NCBI GenBank assembly: GCA_022496185.1
Contig: WTXG01000149.1
Span: 1 to 64,000 of the forward strand
Reading direction: 5' to 3'
Length of the DNA: 64,000 nucleotides
Source of the DNA: Multifurca ochricompacta
Lineage: Eukaryota > Basidiomycota > Agaricomycetes > Russulales > Russulaceae
Below are positions 10,104-20,879 of the stretch, piece after piece (the stretch's first letter is position 1; each line of letters begins with the position of its first letter). A model generated the notes under the pieces. It had not been told where the DNA came from. It was given only the letters and a program-made list of their open reading frames with translations, and made no database searches. The position numbers were made by a program, and so were the translations under genes.

Positions 10104-13100
10104 ATGTCTTCCATCGTCTTCCCTCCCACTTTCAAGTTTGATAAACTTGATGGCTCCAATTGGCAGCAGTGGTCAGTGTCGTTCACTGCCCTGCTTAGGA
10201 TAAATGGGATGAAGAGGCACATTACTCATGATGCCCCTGAATTCCTGAATCCGCCAAAGCCAGAGGATGGAGAAAAGGATGAGGAGTACGCCAAGCGTTT
10301 TGAACTCTGGTCAGAGCCAATGTACCTGGAGTGGAATAGAGTGGAGGAAGTCCTCATGGGAGTTCTGGTGATGGTCACATCACTGGAGACATACTCCCAA
10401 ATTGCCTCTGACAGAACTTACCCCTCTGTCAATGCCAAGTATGAGCATTTAGAATCACTCTATGGCTCAGTAGGTAGCATCGCCACCTACAACTTGTGGT
10501 GTTCTGTGTCTTCCTTCCGTTTGGAGGAAGGCAAACCATTCAGACCCCAGTTGCAGCGTGTGTTGGATGTGAGGAGTACCCTCAAGGAAAATGGGATGGA
10601 GATCTCTGATCTCCAGATGAGCTTTATATTGCTCCAATCCCTACCTCCATCCTACAGTGCCATTGCTGGCTCAATCCTGGCATCAGGACCTCCTGACCGC
10701 CTTTCCCCTCAGGACCTTGTAAAAAGGTTCCTAAATGAGGAAAGCTGACTTGCCGGCCCCACAGGAAGTGGTGTTGGGGCTGCCCTTAACAAGGCAGCCC
10801 ATGTCAACAAAAATAAAAACAAAAAACAAACAAATTTCATGCCACAACCTGCAGGTGCATCATTGTCCAATGATGTCACCTGCTTCTATTGCCAGAAGCC
10901 AGGCCACAAGGCAAATGAATGTCAGCAAAGGAAACAGGACAGAGCCAATGCTGATGCAGGCAAAAAGGGCAACAAGAGGAAGGGGCAAGGCCCCAGTGTA
11001 CAAAATAACTCCACACAAATAGCTACCGTAGTTAATGGTAGTGGCAGAATACAGGAGGTGCATGAGACACCTCGCATTTCACTTTATACCTTGACCCAGC
11101 ATATGCAAGAAGTCGATGATGGCAGCAATCCTTGGATGATGGACAGCAGAGCCACCACTCACTTTACACCATACTTAGAAGATTTTTCTGAGTATCTCCC
11201 ACATATGGGACATCAGGTAACAATTGGTGATGGGTCTGTAGTCCAAGTTGAAGGAACGGGCAGAGTCATTCTCAAAACTTGTAAAAATTATGAGTTAGAG
11301 TTAAATAATGTCTACTATATGCCTGGCAGTGAAAGAATACTGTCAACAAGCTGCATCACAGACAAAGGCAGCTCAGTGGAGTTCACTCCATCTGAGGTCA
11401 AAATAAAGTATAATAATGCAATTATAGTGGAAGGTGTCAAGGCTATGGGACTATATTGGGTCCTTGGGAAAACTATGCAGAATCTAAATACTGCTTCCCA
11501 CAAATCTGCATCAAGTAGCCTTGAAACCTGGCATTTGCACATGGGTCATATGTCAAAAGAGGCCCTCAAAAGACATGCTCCTAAGGCTGTAAAAGGCCTT
11601 AGCATAGATAATAGCCAGATGGAAGACAAGCCATGTTATGGCTGTGAAATGGGAAAATCACACTGTCTTCCATTCCCTCCCTCTCAAAAGAGAGCTTTAG
11701 CACCCTTGGAAGTCATTCATAGTGACCTAGTTGGTCCTTTACAATGTACTTCGATTCAAGGGAACCTATACTTCACCACCTTCATAGATGACTTTAGCAG
11801 GACAGCTCTAGTTGTTGCTATGAAGGCTAAAAGTGACTTTACATCGGTCTTCAGTAATATTAAGGCATTCTTGGAAAACAAAACAGACAAGAAAATAAAG
11901 ACCTTACATACAGACCGAGGTGGTGAATTTGTCAATAGGGAGCTGAAGTCTATACTTGAGAAGGCTGGCATAGAGCATAAATTGACAATGCCATATTCCC
12001 CACAACAGAATGGAAGGGCTGAAAGGTTCAACAGAACCATCATGGAAAAGGCTACCAGTATGCTGCATCATGCTGGTCTTTCCCTTGGTTTCTGGGAATG
12101 TGCAGTGCAAACAGCCTGTCACATATACAATAGAACACCTATCTGCTCTAATAAGTGGAAGACACCACTCAAGCTTCTGGATGGGGACATTCCAGATGTC
12201 TTGTACTTTAAAATATTTGGCTGCTTAGCCTATTACACTGTCCCAGAGGATAAAAGACATAAACTGGACCATAAAGCCAGGGAAACAGTCTTTGTTGGAT
12301 ATGCACCCCACTCAAAAGGATATCTTTTATGGGACATGCATACTCAATCCTTCGTATTGTCAAGAGATGTGACATTTGATGAAGGATCCTTCCCATCCAA
12401 TCTTGCCAAGGACAGCAAGGGAAAACAAAAGGAAAAAGTTACACCTTTTGTGTTAGAAGTTGAGAGGCCTGTCCAGCCTCAACCAGCAATAGCCACAGTT
12501 CCTCAGGCTCCTGAAGACAAGGATGCCCAGGTTGAGGAACAGGAGGAAGTGGAACCTCCTCAAGTAAATCCTGAGCCTACCACACCCGAGAGAGACACAG
12601 ACACACATGATGTCACTATCTATCAGATGCCTCCGTCCCAAATCATGGAACCATCTGAACTCCCCCAGAGAAACTGTGCCAAAAGACAATCTAAGAAGAA
12701 TGTTGGCAGACTTCCCCAACCAGTTTTTACTAGGGAAAGTCCATGATCTCAACAACATGACAGGGCTGTGCAGGAAGATCTAGATCTTGATACTGCCTGT
12801 CCCAAACATTCGCGTCGCATGAACCCTCGATTTTATAATGAGGATAATGCTGAGTTTGTGCAGGGTTCCTCCAGACTTGGGCATATGGAATTGCTAAATG
12901 CTGCAGGAGTCTCCTATAGAGATCCCCTGACTTTTCAGGAGGCAATGCAGTCTGACAATGCCAGTGAATGGCTTGAGGCATGTAAATATGAAATTGATGC
13001 CTTAGATAAACTAAATGTGTGGCACCTTGAAGATCTTCCAAAAGGAAGAAAGGCGGTCAAGTCAAAATGGGTCTTTAAGCTGAAGCTAGATGGACAGTTT

Positions 13101-13430
13101 CATGCTAGGCTTGTGGCAAAAGGTTTCACTCAAATAGAAGGAGTGGACTTTGACAAAACTTTCTCTCCAGTTGCCAGATTTGAATCTTTAAGATTATTAC
13201 TAGCACTAGCTATGCTAGAGGATTGGGAAATCCACCAAATGGATGTCAAATCAGCATTCCTACATGGCGATCTGGAAGAAGAGATCTATATGGAGCAACC
13301 AGTTGGTTTCGTCATTGCTGGTCAAGAGTCCAAAGTTTGTAGGTTACAAAAAGCATTATATGGCCTCAAACAAGCCTCCTGAGCATGGAATCTACAATTC
13401 CATGCAGTTCTGAATGAACTGGGCTTTACT
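10104..13430 (+). pseudogene. copia gag-pol polyprotein (three in-frame TGA stops, truncated)
   Basis: One reading frame runs from ATG 10104 through 13430 with only three stops, TGA at 10746, 12744 and 13380. Gag occupies 10104 to about 10930, ending in a CCHC knuckle (CFYCQKPGHKANEC). The protease-like motif is WMMDSRATTHF, where D-S-G/R-A would carry the catalytic Asp. A GAG-pre-integrase block (LETWHLHMGHMS) and the integrase core follow, the latter with HSDLVGPL, HTDRGGEFVNRE and SPQQNGRAERFN (Asp, Asp, Glu). RT begins with WVFKLKLDGQFHARLVAKGF and MDVKSAFLHGDLEEEIYMEQP, and breaks off after YGLKQAS before the YVDD site. The single intact frame indicates a fairly young copy disabled mainly by point mutations. 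Confidence 0.88.
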
Positions 13431-13600
13431 TAGGGCCTAGCACGAGTGCACTCATGAGTAACCCAGATCTGAACTCGCAGGTATTTAGATAAGAAAATGT
13501 CATACTCGAATCCGCGCGAGTATGTTCCCATGGATCACCTGGAGCCGCGAGTCCTATACTCACATGGATCTGAGTACTTGCGGGTTTACTTGTACTCTTA
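13431..13600. repeat. hAT-type terminal sequence abutting the copia element
   Basis: TAGGGCCTAGCACGAG at 13431 resembles the terminal inverted repeat TAGGGCATAACAC of the complete hAT element at 51092-52156. It also resembles the inverse of CTCGTGCTATGCCCTA at 38617-38632. Internal sequence (GAGTATGTTCCCATGGATCACC) is shared with 38525-38560. It therefore looks like the left end of a related hAT element that inserted into the copia RT. No mate with a matching 8-bp duplication (expected GCTTTACT) was found. Confidence 0.5.
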
Positions 13601-13849
13601 CTCCTTTTTTCCACTCTGGGCCTCCACTTTCTCTCAGATAGCAGACAATGACTTTCTGGCTCTTCTTCAGAGGCAGTTCAACCCAGATATCTCTCCTAGT
13701 AATGCCTATAGAATGTCCATGACAATGGTGATCCTTCAAAGACAGTTTATTGGCTCTGGTCCCTCCCCTGCTATTGAGTTATAACAGCTGCCCTGGCCCT
13801 CCTATCACCAATGACCTCGTTTCTCTTTCCATCAGTCAACAAACAACAT

Positions 13850-14760
13850 CAATGAGCAAGAATGTCACAAACTCAAGTGCAGGGTTAAGGATGCTTTGGA
13901 GGATGGGAATGGCCTCATATAGGTATGTCTTCATTTGCATCCCTTTCACACAGCTGCCCTGGCCCTCCTATCACCAACAATCTCCTCTCTACCTCTCATT
14001 GTCATTCAACAAACAACATCAATGAGCAAGAACATCATAAGCTCAAGCAGCTCAAGCACAAGGTTAACAACAACACTTTGGAGGATGGGAATGGCCATCA
14101 CTTAGGTACGTCTTCGTTTCACACAGCTGCCCCACCCTTCCTATCACTCACTAACAACATCTTTCTTTCATTTGTCAGTCAACAAGCAACATCAATGAGC
14201 GAGAATGTCATGAGTTCAGGTGCAGGGTCAACACCAACGCTTTGGAGGATGGGAATGGCCATCACTTAGGTACATCCCTGTTTCACACAGCTGCCCCACC
14301 TGTCCTATCACTAACGATGTCTTTCTTTTGTCTGTCAGTCAACAAGCAACGTCAATGAGCAAGAATGTCACAGGCTCAAGTGCAGGGTCAACACCAATGC
14401 TTTGGAGGATGGGAATGGCCATCACTTAGGTATGTCCCCATTTCACACAGCTGCCCCACCTGTCCTATCACTAATGACGTCTTTCTTTTGTCTGTCAGTC
14501 AACAAGCAACATCAATGAGCAAGAACGTCACGGGCTCAAGTGCAGGGTCAATGCCAACGCTTTGGAGGATGGGAATGGCCATCACTTAGGTACATCCCCA
14601 TTTCACACAGCTGCCCCACCTGTCCTATCACTAACAACGTCTTTCTTTCATCTGTCGGTCAACAAGCAATGTCAATGAGTGAGAACATCACGGGCTCAAG
14701 TGCAGGGTCAACGCCAATGCTTTGGAGGATGGGAATGGCCATCACATGGGTACATCTTCC
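13850..14760 (+). repeat. Tandem repeat, period 160 bp, about six units
   Basis: The landmark TTTGGAGGATGGGAATGGCC recurs at about 13896 and 14078 (diverged units spaced 182 and 163 bp), then at 14241, 14401, 14561 and 14721 (exactly 160 bp apart). Each 160-bp unit contains a 91-bp block starting TCAACAAGCAA and ending ATCACTTAG, then GTAYRTCC...CTGTCAG, a 69-bp stretch with GT and AG ends like a short fungal intron. Translations change frame from unit to unit because 91 is not a multiple of three, so a multi-exon protein is unlikely. No gene is claimed. Confidence 0.85.
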
Positions 14761-14906
14761 TTCAAATCTATTTCATGCAGTTGCTGAGGCTTTCCTCAGC
14801 TAAAAAGTGTCTTATCAAAATTCTGTGGGTGATCCTTCTCAGGTGCCATCCAACACTCTTGCATTACATTCAAGTGCGACTATATAAACTTTACAATATT
14901 CTGTAA

Positions 14907-17798
14907 CTAGGTAGAATCACTGTCATCAATAATATCTATAATAGCCTTTGCCTTCCCTGTCTGCTTCCCTTTATCCTTAAAAGCAGCTATTATATCATTG
15001 TAAGGAATAAGATCAGGAATATCACACCATGACCCAAGTACTGTAGCTGCTCACATAGACTCATCCAAGAGAGAATGTCGCATTTTTGAGACTGTTAAAC
15101 CACCTTTTGAAAATGCACGTTCAACATCAGTTGAGGTTGCTGCCATGTATATTCAGCACCACAAAAATGAAAGTAGTGATTAATAACCCACCTGGAATGG
15201 AAAGGAAGTTGATAGCCATTTGTGCAAGTGGATGGCCTGTTGCCTTCATTGCTGTCCAGTATGTGATTGGATCAGTGTTGGTGACAGTGGGCGCATTAGA
15301 CAGCCATTCATCCAGGGCGTCGACAGGTGTAAACTTGTCATGCAGTGCGCCAAAATCTTTTGCCGAAAGGCTAGTCGGTTCCTAATTAAACGCAGAGTGA
15401 GCAATTGCCAATTACTCCTTGACATATATTTGAAATCTTACCTTTGATGTGATGCTTGATGCTGCTGTTGATGTCATAGATGTCATAGATAGCACTTCTG
15501 GCTTGTATGCTTGCCATTCCTGTCACGTGAGGTCCTCTGCAGCCTTGATCCACTCATGTTTCCATCCTGCCTTGATGAAGTATGAAGTCTTGTGTCAAGG
15601 GTGAAGAACTAAGATGATTAGATAAGAAAAATAAGAAAGCAAATCTTGACTTACTCATAGCAACGCGAAATACCAAGGAATCATCAGTAAGCGCGTAATA
15701 CTTACTCATTAGCAGTGACCCTCGAAGCGCAGCTCCCCAGACAGTTAGGTGGAGTGACTTATTATCAATGAAGTCATCCATTGCAGTAGTTAGAATGTCA
15801 ACAATTGGGATGACATCATGTATAAGAGGGGTTTTGTTTTGAGAAATCTTCTTTGTCGCGTCGATGAACAGATCTAAGAGAGGGTGCAGCTGCTCGAGTA
15901 TCTTCCACTCTGCCTCTGACAACTGAAACCTCTTCAAGCAGACGCCACGTACTTTGTTGTGCTCGCACATTACAACAAGCAGTTGAAGCGCTGGCCAAAG
16001 TTGAAGCGTGCGGCCGATGAGTTCTGATGTGCTGTTCCATCAAGTAGCTACATCTTGTACCATAACTTTCAGTCTGATTTGGCTTTGCAAACAGCATTCT
16101 TCGAGATCTGCCTTGATGGTTGGGCTGTGGACTATCTTTGTTGCAAGCCGCCGAAGCTATGTAAAAAGCGATGTAAATAATCTGACAGTTCTGATTAATG
16201 ATGTCACTGACCTTGAAGACTGAGAAGCGTCCTAAATTGACATCTGCACAAGAAAGCGTTGGGATCCTGCCACTATAACCAACATCCTCTACAGCTTCCT
16301 GGATCATGGCCTCATCGCCTGCCTTGACCGCAGGGTCCACTTCATTGTTGTCCAGTTGAAAATCTATATCTTTGTTGTCCAGATTGTCCTCCTCAATGAC
16401 GTCATTGACATCTATGTCTTTGAAGAGGTTGGCGTCATGCCCCTCGTTGTGCTCATCCTCCAATGGCTTGGTCTGCTGGCTGAACTGTGAGAGGATGGCC
16501 TGTAAACAACCCAATTGAACTCATTAACACAAGACAGAAAGAATAACGAGTTGCGTCGCACCTTCATGACCAAGTTGAGGATGTGCGCAAAGCACTGCAC
16601 GCGCATCATCTGACCCTTGAAGCTTGGAACCAAGTCTTGAAGCTCGTCCACCATTGTATCGTTATTTGATGCATTATCACAGACAATGGCCAGTACCTAG
16701 TACAGTAGATAAATGCCTCTGTTTTCACAGTATATAACTTGAAACATACCTTATTGTGGATTCCATATTCATGCAGGCATTCTGAGACACATGCAGCGAG
16801 ATAAACACCAGTATGGGCTTTTGGTGCTCTGTATAATGATTAGCAACTATATTATTTATATGACAACCAGTGATTAACTTACTTGATGAAATCCAGTATC
16901 ATCGATGTCATCTTGCCCTCCCAAACCCAATGGATAGTAGTGCCAATGAATGAAATAACTTGAGGCGTTGTCCAGCCATCTATACCAATGTGTAGCATTC
17001 CTTCATAAGCCTGAGAGAAAGGTAAAGTTAGATGGCAAGACACTGAAAGCATTGTAAACCTTACCTGTAGCATCTCCATCACCTTTATCTTGCTCATTCA
17101 GAAAATCTCCCTAACATCGCGGGATACACTGCTCACGGAAGGGGTGACACACTTGTTATTAAGGTCATAAAAGATCTCTAAAAGGTCTTGATCCTCAATG
17201 ATTGAAAACAGCCGATTATGGCACATGACCCAAAGCACCACTTTCATTCGATGTGTAGCAGGATTGTACTTTGATCCTTGAGCAAATGCAGAGAATGCTT
17301 GACTCTGTGCTGTATTTTTCGGATCGCATCAGTCCACATGCCGCACCAGATTGCTAGTACTTTCATCATGTTGAGCTTGGGAGATGTATATTAAAGGGTG
17401 ACTGAATGATTAGTATAATTAGTGCATCAGGCTTTAAATCATGATGTAGACTTACTTGCGACAATGAAATGCATACCGCACAATGCTGCCTTTGGAAACA
17501 ATCTTTGGCGCAGAGAAATGCTCGTAGACTCTAGAGGTCCACATCACCATCTGTGCTTCTGTTTGGACATAAATCTCAACTCACATAAGATAAATGTACA
17601 ACACTTACTGAGCACTTCTTCGTCAGATCTCTCATCTGCCTTGTATCGTTTGTTGAATTTCTCATGTTTGGTCGGTGCTGGTGGTGAAGATGCACGTGAA
17701 GATGGTGCAGCAGATGTACTGGGTTGTTCTGCACCTGAGTCTCCACCTTCAGAGGAAGCCACCCATAACCTTTGGCGCTTGCGTCGAGAGTGAACCAT
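14907..17798 (-). pseudogene. hAT transposase with BED-like N-terminus (decayed)
   Basis: Read on the minus strand, ATG at 17798 starts MVHSRRKRQRLW and a Ser/Pro-rich leader. A BED-like zone (SNLVRHV..C) follows at about 17370-17310. The RNase H-like core has LHIGIDGWTTPQVISFIGTTIHW (about 17005-16930) and CDNASNNDTMVDELQ with CFAHILNLVMK (about 16690-16560). An acidic insert and the motif QDVAT-stop-WNSTSELIGR follow, and the C-terminal dimerisation block (LDEWLSNAPTVTNTDPITYW...ATSTDVERAFSKGG) lies at about 15330-15080. The probable final stop is TAG at 14907. In-frame TGA codons at 16040 (in the conserved TWW motif), near 17100, near 17330 and at 15051 break it. Several 50-70 bp introns with GT-AG ends separate the blocks. 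Confidence 0.8.
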
Positions 17799-18097
17799 GG
17801 CATATGACTGTGAGATTGTGTTCATCCAAAGAAGCAAGAGGCGGCTCCACAAGAGACAAGAGATAATGTATTGAAGACTTTTTCTGACTTGCTGCTGCTG
17901 GTTCTGTTTGACCTTGGGCTTGTTGTTGTAGAGAAATCACTTAGTACTCAAGATAAGACAAAGAGAGAGAACGGCGCTTTGATTCTGCTTCTGCTGGTTG
18001 GTCCTACTACAAGTGTTGTATGATGTACCTTTATATACTTAGAGAGGCCTAGTAGAATGTGTGCTAATGTGTTTTGAAGAGTGAAGCTGCACAAGCA
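17799..18097. other. 5' flank of the second hAT transposase
   Basis: No coding frame recognised. The stretch contains an ACCTTTATATAC TATA-like box (18027-18039, readable on either strand) and continues, after removal of the LINE at 18111-19817, into 19831 onwards. Confidence 0.4.
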
Positions 18098-18110
18098 AGA
18101 TGAAAGTGGA
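18098..18110 (+). repeat. Left target-site duplication of the LINE
   Basis: AGATGAAAGTGGA, identical to 19818-19830; the next base (T) also matches, so the true length is 13 or 14. Confidence 0.85.
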
Positions 18111-19817
18111 TTTTTTTTTTTTTTTTTTTTTGAAATCAAATTTATTATGCATTTCAGCCAAACAGGCAAATCACATGGCTACTACAGGGACATAGTAACT
18201 ACTGTAAGAAGGGACAAAGGTCCGGAGGTAGTGGGTGGGAAACCCTAAGGGAAAACCCATGGAGAATGTATGTGGAAGACCCAGAGCTAAGACCAGGACC
18301 CCCCACCCCGGAGGGTGGGGAAAAGAAGGATGAAGTAGATTAAGCGGGGACGGCTAGGCGCATGTGCCAGATCCAGACCCCTTGGTGATGACATGGTCGA
18401 GAACCCAACCGGTTGGAGAATAAAAAGCCGAAACACAAAAGCAACAAGTAAAATAGAAAATGCTGCTAAGCAGCGGGTGTGGGGGCCAGGACAGCCGGTT
18501 TCTTGATGCGGGGCGGCTTCTTCCATCGTCGGACAGCACCAGCATGCCCAAAGGCATAGAGGGTGCGCTGGGCCAAGAGGCCCGCCAGCACCGCACCGTC
18601 CGGGTCCTCAAAGGCCACCACCACAGAGGAAGTGGAGCCAGGGAGGAGGGTGGAGGGAGCGCAGACCCAGGAGGGAAGGGCTGTCACTTTGAGCGCCCTA
18701 TACACTGGATTCTCATGACCCAGGGCCTCATGGCAGGCCTGGGGAGAATGGGCACCAGTGTGCGGGGTCACGCCAGTTGCAAGGCCGTTGATGGTCACCC
18801 AGGACCACCAAACATTCGGGCGGGAGGAGGGGGTGAGTGGCTGGCCCATCACCGACAAGAAGGGACCGAGCAAAGAGGTTAGGAGGGGTTGGGCAGAAAG
18901 GAGGTTAGCCTCCGAGACATCAGGTCCGGCCGTAAGAACCAGGTTCTTCTTTGGTGTCCACCACGCAGCAGACAAAGTGACCTGGGTCCCAGACCCAGAA
19001 AGCTCGGAGTTCAAATGTGAAACAATAGCCCCAGGGGGCTTGCACACAAATGGAGGGTCGGAAGGGTCCTGCACAGAACCAGGAAAGACCACCAGAGAGG
19101 GTCTCGCGCGCCTCTTGGCAGCAGCAGCATAGGATGAGGGGGGGGAGGGGGCAGGGGAAGCAGGAGAAGTGGGGGCAGGAGGGGGCGCAGGGGAGGGGGC
19201 CGGGGCAGAGGGCTTGGCCTTGGCCTTGGGGGCCTTGGCTGGGGCAGCCTGGGCCGGGGCCTGGGCAGGTGGGGCTGGAGGGGCCTGGGCCGGGGCCTTA
19301 CCTTTTTTGGAGGGGGCAGGAGCAGGAGCAGGAGGGGGAGCAGAAGGAGGGGGGGGTGCCGGTTTACAACTAGCAGTGTGAGCATCAAGAGTCCTCTTGA
19401 AGAGCTGCAAGTCCTCATTGATGAGGGCCAGGTCTTCATGGAAGTGTCGTTGGAAGCTGGCAAGGGGGGTAGGAAAAGCAGCATGGAAGTCAGCCACAAA
19501 TGCTGGGGAGTGCTGTGCATAGGAGAGGACGAGGGAGGGGGCCCCCTGAACAGGGGCAAAGGCAAGGAAGTCATGGAGGTGGTCGTGGAGGGTGGCAACA
19601 TAGGAGTCGTCATCCCCAGGGAAGGAAGCCTCAGCCTCAACCATCCCATCATAAAGCTGGGTAATGGCCGAGGTGAGAACCTGGGCAGGGGAAGGGGGGG
19701 GTGGGGGAGGGGGCTCCGAAAGAGCAGCAAAACGATTGGACATGGGAGGCAACTTGAGCAGCAAAGCAACACAAAAAACCAGAGGTGATGGTGATGGTAA
19801 GTGGTCAAGAAGGAATG
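18111..19817 (-). mobile_element. ORF1-only LINE (Tad-like non-LTR element) with poly(A) and TSD
   Basis: On the minus strand the element starts TCATTCCTTCTTGACC, carries one ORF (18466-19743), then about 330 bp of 3' UTR ending AATAAATTTGATTTC and a 21-base A run (T run at 18111-18131). It is flanked by AGATGAAAGTGGA on both sides (18098-18110 and 19818-19830), a 13-14 bp target-site duplication. No endonuclease or reverse transcriptase ORF is present between the duplications. The element must have been copied by another LINE, as it cannot reverse transcribe itself. Confidence 0.85.
18466..19743 (-). CDS. LINE ORF1-type protein
   Basis: Uninterrupted ORF of 425 residues starting MSNRFAALSEPPPPPP, the usual style of fungal LINE ORF1 starts; the longer in-frame ATG at 19896 lies outside the element and is rejected. 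Residues 25-140 are predicted mainly helical (ASFPGDDDSYVATLHDHLHDF...AFVADFHAAFPTPLASF) and could form an oligomerisation domain. Residues 145-225 are a Pro/Ala/Lys-rich linker. The C-terminal 190 residues look like an RRM-type RNA-binding fold (NVWWSWVTINGLATGV, SVVVAFEDPDGAVLAGLLAQRTLYAFG, VRRWKKPPRIKK). No CCHC knuckle is visible. A role as RNA chaperone in the LINE RNP is inferred from family and position only. Confidence 0.7.
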   Translation of the reverse strand: MSNRFAALSEPPPPPPPSPAQVLTSAITQLYDGMVEAEASFPGDDDSYVATLHDHLHDFLAFAPVQGAPSLVLSYAQHSPAFVADFHAAFPTPLASFQRHFHEDLALINEDLQLFKRTLDAHTASCKPAPPPPSAPPPAPAPAPSKKGKAPAQAPPAPPAQAPAQAAPAKAPKAKAKPSAPAPSPAPPPAPTSPASPAPSPPSSYAAAAKRRARPSLVVFPGSVQDPSDPPFVCKPPGAIVSHLNSELSGSGTQVTLSAAWWTPKKNLVLTAGPDVSEANLLSAQPLLTSLLGPFLSVMGQPLTPSSRPNVWWSWVTINGLATGVTPHTGAHSPQACHEALGHENPVYRALKVTALPSWVCAPSTLLPGSTSSVVVAFEDPDGAVLAGLLAQRTLYAFGHAGAVRRWKKPPRIKKPAVLAPTPAA

Positions 19818-19830
19818 AGATGAAAGTGGA
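19818..19830 (+). repeat. Right target-site duplication of the LINE
   Basis: AGATGAAAGTGGA, the second copy, adjoining the element's 5' end. Confidence 0.85.
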
Positions 19831-20489
19831 TGAAACCAAGCAATAAGGATGAAACTGGATGTAAAGTAATGAACAGGCAAGCGGCCCAGAATGCATGCAG
19901 TCTAAAAGATGCTAAGTAAATTGCTTGTGCTATGCATCAATCGCATTTGTACCATATCAGAGGCTGTCCAGCACTTAAGTCAAATTAATGTCAGAGTCTA
20001 TATTATTTTTATGAAGGAGTGTACCACAAGATCGATGAGCAGGGTGTAAATCGACCGACCGAAAGCCACCGGATCAGCGGATCAACGGGAGTGGCACTGG
20101 CACTACTGCCCCGAGTGTGCTAACGACAATCCACACAAATGTTCTCTACATTCCCTTGTTACTCTATTACTCTACAAACTATGATTACACTCTCCATCTA
20201 ATATTTAAGGACACTGCTTTGTGTAGCATTCACTTCAGTTTTGACCAACTAAACTGGAATGAGCATTACTTATCTTATCTTTTACCTTATTTAGTTGATG
20301 TACTACATCACACAGCACTCACCACTAAACTAGGCAGCTCATTTATCTTTTATAAGTTAGTTATCATTTTTGATTTTTGCATCTGCATGAAGGCAGCATT
20401 GTCAGTCTTTCATGCATGCAGATTCACTTATGATCTTTTTTTATTGATTTTCAGTACGCATTTTCAGGGTGGTATTTAAATTGTGCAGC
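19831..20489. other. Non-coding stretch between two LINE-derived segments
   Basis: AT-rich from about 20110 on, with only short frames that resemble nothing known to me. It contains GTGCTATGC and a GC-richer block at 20040-20120 (CACCGGATCAGCGGATCAACGG). It may be the outer part of the second hAT element, but no matching terminal repeat was found. Confidence 0.4.
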
Positions 20490-20879
20490 TGTATCTAGGG
20501 ACAATGTAACTACTGTGAGGACAATGTAACTATTGTGAGGACAAAGGAGTCGACATGAGAGCCATGGTGTAAAATTTCTGAGGGAAAAACAACCCATCAA
20601 CCCATTGGACCGACACGACCTAATCTGGTTCCCGCAGTTGCAGGGAGGAAATGGGCTTGAAAAAAGCCCACATGTCTTGCAGGAACCCCAGAAGGGATTC
20701 GACGTGGTGTTTGTGGTTGAAGACCTGGGGCCAGGTGTGAGCTGAGGCAGGAAGTGTGGGGTGGAAGCATTTGGTGTAGTCGGCCATGAAGGCGTGCCCG
20801 GTAGCAAGGCACATGGCTGTCGAGGTAGTATGTCAGTTGAAAGGAGTGTGCCAGGGATTAGTTGCAGCAGACCAGAGTG
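20490..20879 (-). pseudogene. Relic of a related LINE: ORF1 piece joined to 3' UTR
   Basis: On the minus strand a short frame reads HAFMADYTKCFHPTLPAS...LLGFLQDMWAFFKP, resembling HSPAFVADFHAAFPTPLASF...LQLFKR of the ORF1 at 18466-19743. Downstream, GGACAATGTAACTACTGTGAGG (duplicated once) resembles the GGACATAGTAACTACTGTAAG stretch of that element's 3' UTR (18185-18212). The middle and C-terminal parts of ORF1 are missing. Its 5' side is cut by the family C LTR at 20880. Confidence 0.55.

Larger units (their letters stand above)
9629..13430 (+). mobile_element. Ty1/copia retrotransposon, 3'-truncated
   Basis: It contains a probable 5' LTR, a primer-binding-like site, and a single-frame gag-pol with the copia order gag, protease, integrase, reverse transcriptase. 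It stops in the middle of the reverse transcriptase at 13430, where a hAT-like terminal sequence (TAGGGCCTAGCACGAG) begins. The RT active site, RNase H and 3' LTR are absent from the window. Confidence 0.88.

Noticed and set aside
13850..14760. CRISPR-like array
   Set aside because: The unit is 160 bp with no unique spacers and no associated genes, in a eukaryotic genome; it is an ordinary tandem repeat.
19011..19880. Long Pro/Leu-rich minus-strand frame of 289 codons
   Set aside because: It overlaps LINE ORF1 in another frame; the low-complexity GC-rich DNA keeps several frames open. Only the frame with ORF1-like domains and a fitting start is kept.
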